This document shows positions 12,220-21,994 of a stretch of 64,000 nt of DNA, piece by piece (within the stretch, counting starts at the first letter, position 1; each line of letters begins with the position of its first letter). The stretch covers positions 1,178,001-1,242,000 of the forward strand of contig MU271149.1 in the NCBI GenBank assembly GCA_021432605.1. Reading direction: 5' to 3'. The notes under the pieces were generated by a model. The model was not told the origin of the DNA. It saw only the letters and a program-made list of their open reading frames with translations, and ran no database searches. Both the position numbers and the translations under genes were made by a program. The DNA comes from Coniochaeta sp. PMI_546. Lineage: Eukaryota; Ascomycota; Sordariomycetes; Coniochaetales; Coniochaetaceae.

Positions 12220-13006
12220 GATGATGGATATCAGGCAGATGAGCTAATGGTTCTATGGTACGAAAGGGTAAGTATATGGCCAAGAGATCAGTGAAGCCAG
12301 GCAGTTATGATGATTTGAACGCGGGGTTCGTGTCACGAGCGACGCTGGAGGGAAAGTAAGGCACGGTCAGGGGACGCTCCTTTGGGTTATATGCTGCTTG
12401 TCCTGCATTCCCGTGGAAACTATGATCCTATATCTAGATGATCATGATGCTCGACCATGGCCGTGTGGTCATACAACGACCACGGTCATTAGTAATCTTA
12501 AGCGTATATCTCCCGATCCTATGGGTATTCTAGGCGTATGCAATGCGGATGTACTAAAGACCTATCCTGAAGGGTTGTTATACGCTGTCCTTTGTGCAAC
12601 GCTGTACGGCTTGATTTCACGCCGGTACTTACAAATAGCTAACGTGTTTATCGTTGCACCATTGAGCGTACCAATGAGGTGCTTACAAATGAGCCCAGCG
12701 AGCTCAATTACGGAGACGCCCGTCGGCTGAACTTTGACTCTTGTTCCTCCAGCGGACCCAACCCATGTACCGTTTCCTGTTCAAGTCTGCAACTGGAGAG
12801 TAAGATACCTCTAAGGTACTACACACACCACTGTTTCGAATCAGCTGTGGCATGCCAATCTGAGTTCACCTGTAACCAAGTCAAGTGGAAAAACAAGAGT
12901 CTGGAATGTGTACCACAATCATCCAAGAATCAGAAACAGTTGTATTTACTGCATTGTCGCTCGGCGGATGGACACAGGAAAACAATCTGAACCCGAACAT
13001 CGACGA
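12220..13006. other. Intergenic, no gene supported
   Basis: Separates the SDR gene from the end of the histidinol-dehydrogenase-like gene. It contains only short unconvincing open frames and one AAGGTAC motif (12813-12819). Confidence 0.55.
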
Positions 13007-14467
13007 TCACTTCCTCGCCTCGTCAATCCAGCTATAATTGTCCTTCAAGTACTTCCAGCTGCGCAAGTCTCCAGATCTTGCATGACCTTCAAACTGCTCA
13101 GCCCGGGAGCATCTGCCACACAGCTGTCCCAGCTCACCACTTGCCTTCTCCGACACGACCTCCTGATACGTCTGCGTCTTCAGGTACTTGCCAACCCACA
13201 GACCGCCGGTATACCGACCGGCCTTCTTCGTCGGTAAGACGTGGTTTGTGCCAATGCACTATCACAGCAATGTTAGCTTGTGTCCAGGAAAATGTCCTGA
13301 AGGTGGCGGACTTCTCAGTCAGGGGGAACTCACCTTGTCACCATACGACACACAGGTCTTCTCTCCCAGAAACAGCGCCCCGTAATTCGTCATTTTATTC
13401 AGTGCCTCCCTCGGACTCTTCGTGAAGATCTGCACATGCTCGCTGGCAAATTCATCGGCGAGCTTATACGCCTCATCCATGTCATCGACAACGACCACCT
13501 CCCCGAAATCCCTCCAAGCCTGCCCGGCAACAGGTGCAGTAACAAGACTCTTCAGCTGCTCATCCACGAACTTCACCGTCTCTTTCGCCACCTGTTCGCT
13601 ATTTGTGATCAGCACAGCAGGTGAGTCAGGCCCGTGTTCCGCCTGACTGAGTAGGTCGGTAGCAACAGTGAACGGATCCGCCTCTCCGTCCGCAACGATC
13701 AAGATCTCCGTCGGTCCGGCCAGCAGGTCGATGCCCATCTCGCCGAACAGCTGGCGTTTGGCTTCGGCCACGAACGCGTTGCCGGGTCCCGCGAGGAACT
13801 CGACTTTGGGGACGGTTTCGGTGCCTAGCGCCATGGCGGCTACGGCTTGCGTGCCGCCGAGGATGTAGATCGCGTCTGCGCCCGCGAAGTGAGCGGCTGC
13901 TACTGTTGCGGCGGGGACCTCGCCGTTGATGGGTGGCGTGCAGGCTACTACGTGCGGGACGCCGGCTACTTTTGCGGTGAGAATGGTCATGTGGGCTGAG
14001 GCGAGAAGGGGGTAACGGCCGCCCGGGATATAACTGGCGACTGTCAATATTGTGACGTTCTAATTCTACCTGACGAAGAAAAGGGATAAACATTAAACGT
14101 ACGCTCCGGCGGTGCTGATCGGGTTGTTGCGGTGTCCTAGAAACACGCCCGGCTGGATCTCTATCTCAATGTCCTTGATACTTGCCCTCTGGGCCTCAGC
14201 AAAGGTCCTGACGTTCCGCTGTGCCTCCTTGATGTCGGCAATCGTCTGGGGCGACACCCTGGAGATGGCCTCCTGGATCTGCGCCGCTGACAGCTTGAAC
14301 GACTCTGGACTCCATTTGTCGAACTTCTCCGAGTAGGAGCGCACAGCCTTGTCACCGTTGGCGCGGATGTCGTCAATGACGCCTTTGACTATCTGGGTGA
14401 CTTTCAACGAGGACGCCGCGTTGTCAGTCGTCGTGACAGCGGGGGACTTGAGGCGGCGGGCAACCAT
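13007..14467 (-). CDS. Stand-alone histidinol dehydrogenase family protein (HisD/HpsN-like)
   Basis: Three exons (14467-14103, 14033-13334, 13258-13007) give 438 aa. The HisD family carries out zinc- and NAD-dependent oxidation of an alcohol to an acid. Fungal histidine synthesis normally uses the multifunctional His4 protein, so this single-domain paralogue may have another substrate. All key residues are in place. Zinc ligand equivalents are Q252 and H255 (SQAEHGPDS), D354 (SYGDK) and H414 (FEGHARS). The catalytic Glu-His pair is E320-H321 (ASEHVQ), with H361 in TNHVLPT and E409. The NAD-loop sequence EFLAGPGNAFV and the GPTEILIVAD strand are clear. GDKCIGTNHVLPTKKAGRY resembles the sulfopropanediol-dehydrogenase-like subgroup. 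No targeting signal is obvious. Function in histidine synthesis versus another pathway is unresolved. Confidence 0.9.
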
Positions 14468-15640
14468 GATGAGCCAGAGGTGTCAGGCAAATGGAGGTGG
14501 GCACTGTGCGACGGACAGAAGAGTCTAGATTTGTAGAATCTGCATTTGGTGTGATATTGAGTCGTCGTATACACGACTTATATGTGTCTGACGGCCGCCC
14601 ATGACATGAACGGCAAAGTCGTCCATTCCTGGTAATGGATGTACTTCTTGATCGACATGTAGAGTAGCACTAGCCTTCCGTGTCATGTTACGGAAAGTGG
14701 GTGAAGGTGATCCGGAGCCATGTGGGAGAGGACCCTGAGATGCGGGGACTAGTCCGGTGAGTTGAGACGAGGCGGGGAAGAAAGCCATGAAACGATTTCG
14801 AGGATAGGACTGGAGGCTTGAGATGCGTCGATCTAGATCTCTCTCGGACTGCTACATAGCATGCCGAGTCTTTGGAAGATCTGTTGTGGACCGGCAAACC
14901 CCACGGAGTCTGCTTCCGGTCGCCGGAGCACAAAGACGCGGATACTCATCCTGCGAAACTACCAGGACTCAATGGTAGACCTGTCGCCGATTTGGAAGTA
15001 CGGACTTCTCTCCGGTCAACTACCGGCTTAGAAAATGCATCCAAGGTCTCATCTGTAACCGCTAGTCGCTCCGAACCGTCGATTGCGACGTTCCGGAGGG
15101 GGAGACAAAGACGTGGAGACGGAAAACAGAAGCAGGAGGAGGAACAGTAAGCCCGCATCTCCGTCCAACTTTAGACGTCACGGCTGAGGTCATATATGTC
15201 ACTGGACTGCACAAATGACCAGACTTTTAGATACACAGCCTCAAGTAGGCTCGATAAGCGGTACTGTACTACATTGGCTTCGCATCGAGGAGATTGAGAG
15301 AACGCAGTAAGGTACCTTACCATTGTAGTCATGTTGAAGTGGACACTCTGCACAGTAGCCCTCTCGGTTGTGAGAGCATGGACCACCAGCAGCCCGCTCC
15401 AGTCGTGGTTGCCTGAGGCACTCAGAAAGTCCTTAGCGCCGGCGAGACACCGCCAACACCCGAACAAGGCTTTCAACGTCGTCCAAACACCGTCATCCGC
15501 GGTCATTGGAACGTGAACCACAGCGTTCGCCGCTCCGCCATATCACTGTATCCCTCTCATATTTATTTCTCTTTAATCACCCCGTCGACCTCCTAAGTGA
15601 TACCTCGTGGTCGAGGTATCGCCAAACCACACTAGCCAAA
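14468..15640. other. Divergent intergenic region
   Basis: Lies between the starts of the histidinol-dehydrogenase-like gene (leftward) and mS38 (rightward). It contains the 12-bp palindrome TAAGGTACCTTA (15308-15319) and a hairpin near the mS38 start. No coding sequence is convincing. Confidence 0.55.
15599..15620 (+). promoter_or_regulatory. Perfect 9-bp stem hairpin just upstream of mS38 start
   Basis: Arm GATACCTCG (15599-15607), loop TGGT, arm CGAGGTATC (15612-15620). The arms are exact reverse complements. The ATG follows 20 nt later. It may be a 5'-leader RNA hairpin or a dyad DNA-binding site; which one depends on the transcription start, which I cannot see. Confidence 0.55.
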
Positions 15641-16734
15641 ATGCTGCCCTCTTCGGTGCGGCGAGTGGTGGCGACCGCCTCTCCTACTCTGACTTCGTCC
15701 GGAACTCGTGCTGCTGCCGCTACCGCAGGATTCACACTGTCTAGCCGACCCAATGGTCACCAGAGACGATTCTCTTCCTCGAAGCCATCGAGTCCCGACA
15801 ATGGCCCCAAGGACCTGGCTCAGTCCATTCCTGCGGCAAAAGCATCCGACTCAAAGACGAGCGGAGGAGAAAAGCGCAAGAGGAGAGCAAAGGATGCCTC
15901 TGCGCAGGCAAGGCAGCTTCCTAGTGTTCCTAGCACGCAACATCTCTCACCAGAAGGTCAGTTCGAGAACTCGACCTCTTCTTATCGTTAATAGCTATAT
16001 ACTGACATGATGCCAAACCAGCCCTCGGCCTCTCGACCTTCTTCTCCCTCCACCGCCCCATCTCTGTCACCCACACCTTCCCCAAGACGGTCTCCGACGA
16101 CGCCTTCGCCGCAATCTTCACCCCGCGCAGCCAGGCCCAACGCATGGCGGACGTGGCCTCGACCCTGTCTCACGCCGTCAACGATCTCGAGGGCCCCATG
16201 GGCAAGATGACCCTCGACAACAGCCACCAGGAGGACGAAAACGCGACCCGCATCGACTTCAAGCTCCCCGACGGCTCGGAATCGGCCGTCTACGTTCAGC
16301 TGAACACCATGTCGGGCCAGTTCCTGCCGTTCAGCCCGCCTCCGCTCCCTGTTGAGCAGAAAGGCGGCTCCGCTGCGGCTGCGGAAGCTGACGCGGCGGC
16401 TGATATGGAGGAGGGCATGCCGAGCCACCGCGTCTACAAGGCTATCCTCACCATTGAGGAAACGACCGACGAGAACGGTCAGGTCAAGGTGATGGCGCAT
16501 AGCCCGCAGCTGATTGAGGAAGGGAGCGAGGAGACTGATGTTGGTGCGCCGAGGACGTTCCTTGAGCGCATGGCGCTCAGGCAGTTGCGATATGAGGACG
16601 CGAGGGGCCGCCGGTTGGATGAGATGCATGCCATCAGTGTCAAGAGGCAGAAGAAGCTGAAGATGAAGAAGAAGAAGTATAAGAAGCTCATGAAGAGGAC
16701 GAGGAACGAGCGGAGGAAGTTGGATCGAATCTGA
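15641..16734 (+). CDS. COX24: Mitochondrial small-subunit ribosomal protein mS38 / Cox24
   Basis: Two exons (15641-15956, 16022-16734) give 342 aa. The C-terminus carries the diagnostic highly basic mS38 (AURKAIP1/Cox24, DUF1713) helix: VKRQKKLKMKKKKYKK, then LMKRTRNERRKLDRI at the very end. In yeast Cox24/mS38 sits in the mitoribosomal small subunit and affects COX1 expression. The first ~50 residues are rich in Arg, Ser and Ala (MLPSSVRRVV...RRFSSSK) and look like a matrix presequence. The start at 15641 has good context (CCAAAATG). An in-frame ATG at 15506 would add 45 residues in front of the presequence and is disfavoured. The middle (a hydrophilic linker plus VYVQLNTMSGQFLPF) is fungal-specific. 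The gene is C-rich at the start of exon 2 and G-rich at its end. Confidence 0.87.
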
Positions 16735-17293
16735 GCTGGAGCTGGAGGGCTATATGTTGGCAAAGGCCGTGTATATGTAGTAGGCTTCGTGGGCTTCCCT
16801 TGAATGGGTTCGTCGGTTCCTGAAGCATTGGTGGCGCGGTGACTGGTTTTCAACTCTTTATTTTACAAAGTCTTTTTCTTTCTCGTTCAGTAGGCATGAT
16901 GGAGCTCATTGTTGGGTCTGCATAATGCTTGTCATATAGAGGGACATTAGCTGCACAAACGGAATGATATTAGAGTTTGACTTTCGACCTGTTGGCCAAG
17001 TGTAATTACAGATAACCAAGTTCAGTCAACTGTCCGCCAGCAGCTGATCAGATTGATAAGACCTTGGAGACCTCAAGAAGGTCCTATGTCTGGAGGGCCG
17101 CGCGGTGGTCTTCGAAGAGTAGAAACATACATGCATAAAGGTGGGATAAGCTCAACTCCGGATATGTGGATAAATTACATAAACCTCGATGGGACTTCGT
17201 CTGCCATCCCCCAAGATACAGGTAAGACCTACCACCGCATCATGGCGCAATGACAACAGGCCAGCGTCTCCAGGCGCAAATCCTTAGATTACC
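16735..17293. other. Intergenic, no gene supported
   Basis: 3' flank of mS38 and promoter of the glutaminyl cyclase gene. Nothing beyond short random frames. Confidence 0.55.
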
Positions 17294-18496
17294 ATGGCAG
17301 CTAGGGGTATTTCCAAGGTGATGAACCCCTTAGCACAGGCCTTGTTACTCCTCGCATATGTCGCCCTCACCTTCGCATACGCGCCCCTCTCCGACGCAAG
17401 CTTGCGCAGCATTCCTTCCGGCGGCAAAGACTTCGACATCCACGCCGGCGCCCTGCTCTCACCCATACTCATTCCGCGAGTGCCCGGTACGCCGGGCTCG
17501 GCTAAGGTGCAGGAGCACTTCGTGTCGTTCTTCCGCGAACAGCTTCCTCTCTGGACGCTGGAATGGCACAATTCCACCTCCACCACGCCTGCTACCGGTC
17601 ATACGCTCGTACCTTTCTCCAACCTCATCTTCCGCCGCGACCCGCCGTGGGCGAAAAAGGGAGATGTCAGCAGGTTGACCCTGGTGGCGCACTACGACAG
17701 CCTCTACCGGCCCGAGGGTTTCATTGGCGCGACGGATAGTGCGGCGCCGTGCGCCGTGCTGATGCATGTTGCGCGCAGCGTCGATGCCGCGTTGAGTCGA
17801 AAGTGGGAGGCTGGAGGGTCTGGGGGTGATGAGCTGGAGGATGTGGAGGAGAAGGGCGTGCAGATTGTGTTTCTCGACGGGGAGGAGGCGTGGGTCAGTT
17901 GGACTGAGACCGACTCGATCTACGGTGCTAGGTATGGCTATCTATCTGCGTGCTGCACAGGAACATGGTGGCTAACGGCGTCGATGTGCAGAGCCCTCGC
18001 TGAAGCATGGGAGTCAACACCTCATGAGACAGATTCGATATATCCAAACCCCCTATCCTCCATCAGCCTCTTCCTCCTGCTCGACCTCCTAGGTGACGCG
18101 AACCCGCACGTGCCGTCGTACTTTCAGAATACACACTGGGCGTACCAGCATCTCTCGGACGTCGAGGACCGGATGCGCAAGCTCGACCTCTTGGAAACGA
18201 GACCGAGGACCCAGTTCCTGCCCGAGAAGGACAAGAAGGCGAAGCAGTTCACTTTCGGATTTATAGGCGACGACCATGTGCCGTTCTTGAAGCGTGGAGT
18301 AGATGTTCTGCATGTTATCCCTACACCATTCCCGGCGTTCTGGCATACGATGGATGACGATGCTGCGCATCTCGACCTACCTACTGTGAGAGACTGGGGG
18401 AAGATTGTGACTGGTTTTGTGGCGGAATGGATGGAGTTGGATGGGGAGATGGCGCTGGGGAAGGGCAGGGAGGATGAGGGTAAGGATGAGTTGTGA
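17294..18496 (+). CDS. Glutaminyl-peptide cyclotransferase (M28-type, secretory)
   Basis: Converts N-terminal Gln to pyroglutamate in secretory-pathway proteins. Two exons (17294-17931, 17992-18496) give 380 aa. The 60-nt intron is in frame and stop-free, so it could be mistaken for coding sequence. Removing it restores TDSIYGARALAEAWE, the conserved QC sequence. An N-terminal hydrophobic segment (ALLLLAYVALTFAYA, ~15-29) acts as signal peptide or anchor. The zinc site matches animal QC: D148 in GATDSAAP, E198 in LDGEEAW with catalytic E197, and H331 in FWHTMDDD. GDDHVPF carries the substrate-binding acidic residues. Length is usual for the family. A DUF-type alternative is unlikely given the full active site. 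Confidence 0.92.
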   Translation: MAARGISKVMNPLAQALLLLAYVALTFAYAPLSDASLRSIPSGGKDFDIHAGALLSPILIPRVPGTPGSAKVQEHFVSFFREQLPLWTLEWHNSTSTTPATGHTLVPFSNLIFRRDPPWAKKGDVSRLTLVAHYDSLYRPEGFIGATDSAAPCAVLMHVARSVDAALSRKWEAGGSGGDELEDVEEKGVQIVFLDGEEAWVSWTETDSIYGARYGYLSACCTGTWWLTASMCRALAEAWESTPHETDSIYPNPLSSISLFLLLDLLGDANPHVPSYFQNTHWAYQHLSDVEDRMRKLDLLETRPRTQFLPEKDKKAKQFTFGFIGDDHVPFLKRGVDVLHVIPTPFPAFWHTMDDDAAHLDLPTVRDWGKIVTGFVAEWMELDGEMALGKGREDEGKDEL

Positions 18497-19932
18497 TGCC
18501 TGCCCCAGACAGGAGCGCATGTTGTCGGGCTTCCAACGCCATTTTTACTTGTAGTTGTCGATACCAGCGTGGACTGCGCAAGAGATTCTTTGCCGCCGAC
18601 ATTAAGCGTCAAGGTACATGTGATGTAAACAGATGTCAATGACTGACACGGCAATGCCGAGATAAATCCTGCCTGTTTTTGACAGATCAAAACGTTGCTG
18701 AGGCCGATACTTGCGATGCCCAAGTGCCTCTACTATAGTACGCTCAGTCATATGGAAGGGTATCCAGTAGCATGGCAGTCAGCCTCTTTCCAGGGAGCAA
18801 ATAATTGTCTGAGCAGCGTAACAGATTAAGGCCCTCGAGCGGATTGTTAAGGCTTTCACATGCAAATTAGAGATCAATCACCAAACAATGCATCGTTTGG
18901 CTGGCTTTAGTCTAAGGACATGGTATGATCAGAAGACATATGTGCTTTCGTCTCATCAAACTCGCTGATGTCAGTGGTCCCTTGACCATCACATGTGAAA
19001 GTGCACGCATCAGAATGTGGGGGAGGACAGACGGCAAGAGCGTTCCCCGGCCTCGTGATCATCTGTGGGGAAGGGGGCAAGGACCGGAACTGGCAACCAC
19101 CTCGAGTCTTTCAAAATAGCCTACGCACATGAGCTAGAACATTTCTTCGCAGACTAACAACGCCAGCGACTGCCCTGCGAGATCGCAATGGCAAATCGAA
19201 CCGTCAGGGGTCTAGGCTTTGCGTCTTTGAGGACCGTGGAGGCTTGCTCAATTGCCTCACTGCTCAGAGATTCAAACGCCTATCTCCGTTGCCGGCAATC
19301 ATGCTTGTGCGGCTATCTGGCTGTTAGGCCGACAGGTCACTGTGGGCAAGCCTCGGCAGTCACACCGTCGAGACGGCGTGAAGTCCACGGCTCCGTTATT
19401 CTGTACTTCGGCTGATTTCAGTGCGAAAATGCGAGGAGGAGCAATGAGACGGCAGCACATTATTAGAAGGGAATTGTCTTTATAGAGCCTCAACAGTGAT
19501 ATTCAGCGAGACTGTTCAAAGTCAAATTCTACGGTATCTTCGCCAGGTGAATCAAGTATCCTGAGCGTTCAACTCCTTTGTTACCACTTTTGTCTCATGA
19601 ATCGCAAATACCTTAGCCAGAGCCCAGCAGCAACGAGGAACCTGGAACTTCTGACACTAACGCGTTTTCCACGTTCCCCAGAATTGACCCCACAGAACGC
19701 TCCCTCAGGCAACGGTAAGCCTCGGCTTCTCGAATCAGCGTGTCAGCATTTCACAGCTCGCCTGGCAGCTAAAAGAAGCCGAGTGACCAAGTCGACATTG
19801 CTTTCTTGCATTCCTCTCTTCTTTTGCTGTCTAAACAACCAAATATACCCTCATAATCACTCCTTCCATCTTCATCGTCTTGTCATATATCCTCCACTCT
19901 CTCCATCCCTATAGACAGACGAATTGGTCAAG
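18497..19932. other. Intergenic, no gene supported
   Basis: About 1.4 kb between glutaminyl cyclase and fumarate reductase, on the promoter side of the latter. Only short unrelated open frames on both strands. The last 130 bp before the fumarate reductase ATG are CT-rich, as in fungal core promoters. Confidence 0.55.
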
Positions 19933-21994
19933 ATGGCTCCCAAAGTAATCGTCGTTGGCGGCGGCTGTAAGTCAAATCTCCTGCTTCTGCTCATACGTTT
20001 CTGAAAAGCGGCAGCTGCACCCCGCGCGCAGTTGCCGTCACATAGTCCACCCAAAATATTCACATGTGCAGCCAAACCGACTGACAATCTCGTTCTGCAG
20101 TATCCGGCCTCAGCGCCGCGCACACTATCTACCTCGCCGGTGGCAACGTTGTTGTCCTCGACAAGCAGGGCTTCTTCGGAGGCAACTCGACAAAGGCCAC
20201 ATCCGGAATCAACGGCGCATTGACGAGGACACAGGTTGAGCACGGCATCCAGGACAGCGTCAAGCAATTCTACGATGACACACTCAAGTCTGCCCGTGAC
20301 AAGGCAAGGCCAGATCTCATCAAGGTGCTGACATACAAGTCCGCTGCTGCCGTTGAGTGGCTGCAGGATGTCTTCAACCTCGACCTGACCCTCGTTTCGC
20401 GGCTAGGGTGAGTTATATCCCTCTTTTCTGACTTAGAGGATTTCCGGCATGTTAACAACTGTTCAGCGGTCACTCACAGCCAAGAACCCACCGTGGACAC
20501 GACGCAAAGTTCCCCGGTATGGCCATCACATACGCTCTCATGCAAAGACTCGAGGAGCTCGCTGAGAACGAGCCCGAGCGTGTCCAGATCATCAAGAAGG
20601 CCCGCGTTACTGGCCTCAACAAGGACGGTAACACCGTTACCGGCGTCACATACGAGTTCAACGGCGAGTCGCAATCACTAGACGGCCCTGTCGTTCTGGC
20701 CACCGGTGGTTACGCCGCCGACTTCAGCGAGACATCGCTCCTCAAGAAGCACAGGCCCGACACATACGGACTGGCCACAACCAACGGCTCGCACGCCACT
20801 GGTGACGGTCAGAAGATGGTCATGGCCATTGGCGGAAACGGTATCGACATGGACAAGGTCCAGGTCCACCCCACCGGCCTCGTCGACCCCAAGGACCCCG
20901 GCTCCAAGTGGAAGTTCCTGGCTGCTGAGGCTCTCCGCGGCGAGGGCGGTCTGCTTCTTAACGCCGACGGCGACCGGTTCTGCGACGAGCTCGGCCACCG
21001 CGACTACGTCTCTGGTATGATGTGGAAGGAGAAGGACAAGGGCAAGTTCCCTATCCGCCTCGTCCTCAACTCCAAGGCCTCCAACACGCTTGACTTCCAC
21101 ACCCGCCACTACTCCGGCCGTGGTCTGATGAAGAAGATGACCGGCAAGGAGCTGGCCAAGGAGATCGGCTGCACGCCCGATCACCTCCAGAAGACCTTCA
21201 CCACCTACAATGCCATCGCCGAGGGCAAGCAGAAGGACCCATGGGGTAAGAAGTTCTTCCACAACGGACCCCTCGACATCAACGACGACTTCCACGTCGC
21301 CCTGATGGAGCCCGTGCTGCACTTCACCATGGGCGGTATCGAGATCAACGACAAGGCCCAGGTCCTCAACAAGGAGCAGAAGCCCTTCGACGGCCTGTTC
21401 GCCTGCGGTGAGCTGGCCGGTGGCGTCCACGGCGCCAACCGTCTCGGTGGCTCCTCGCTGCTCGGCTGCGTCGTCTACGGCCGCGTGGCCGGAGACAGCG
21501 CGAGCAACTACCTCTTCCAGAAGGCGCTCAGCGGCGCCGCGGGCGCCTCTTCGCGTCTGGGACAGATCGCGCTGCACATCGACCCGTCGCAGCCGGGCAA
21601 GATCTCCGTCGAGTGGGGTTCCGGCTCCGGCTCGTCCGGCTCCGAGCCACCCAAGTCTCAGACGACCACCAACACCGGCAACTCGCCCAACAAGGACGCC
21701 ACTGCCAAGCCCGCCCCGAAGAAGTTCTCCATCCCCGAGAAGGAGTTCACGATGGAGGAGGTGGCCAAGCACAACAAGAAGGACGACCTTTGGGTCGTCG
21801 TCAAGGGCGTGGTCATGGACCTGTCCAACTGGCTCGAGGAGCACCCCGGCGGCCCGCAGGCCATCATGAACTTCATGGGCCGCGACGCGACAGAGGAGTT
21901 CGAGATGCTGCACGATGACGAGGTTATCCCCAAGTATGCGCCTGAGCAGGTTATCGGCCGGGTTAAGGGTGTCAAGCCTACGTTGGAGATTTAG
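19933..21994 (+). CDS. Soluble fumarate reductase (Osm1-like flavoprotein) fused to cytochrome b5
   Basis: Three exons (19933-19966, 20101-20407, 20467-21994) give 622 aa. The flavoprotein part starts at residue 3 with the FAD-binding beta-alpha-beta (VIVVGGGLSGLSAAH) and continues with GGNSTKATSGINGA, the substrate-site region HSQPRTHRGHDAKFPG, VQVHPTGLVDPKDPG and GVHGANRLGGSSLLG. A Ser/Thr/Pro linker follows (~500-535). Then comes a cytochrome b5 domain with EEHPGG (heme ligand H573) and EMLHDDE (second ligand H596). Family members reduce fumarate to succinate to reoxidise FADH2/NADH under low oxygen. No mitochondrial or ER presequence is visible in this model, unlike yeast Osm1, suggesting a cytosolic enzyme. 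Codon third positions are overwhelmingly C or G, consistent with high expression. Confidence 0.92.

Noticed and set aside
7855-14467. GH36, SDR and HisD-like genes as a secondary-metabolite or sugar cluster
   Set aside because: No backbone enzyme, transporter or regulator lies beside them, and orientations differ; only the SDR-HisD adjacency was kept as a weak lead.
17932-17991. Read-through coding model of glutaminyl cyclase without an intron
   Set aside because: The 60-nt segment has GTATGG, GCTAAC and TGCAG, and removing it restores the conserved TDSIYGAR-ALAE sequence.
20678-21913. 411-codon open frame on the minus strand opposite fumarate reductase
   Set aside because: A shadow created by the strong C/G third-position bias of the real gene. 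Its translation is a Leu/Val/Gly/Asp mirror with no domain.
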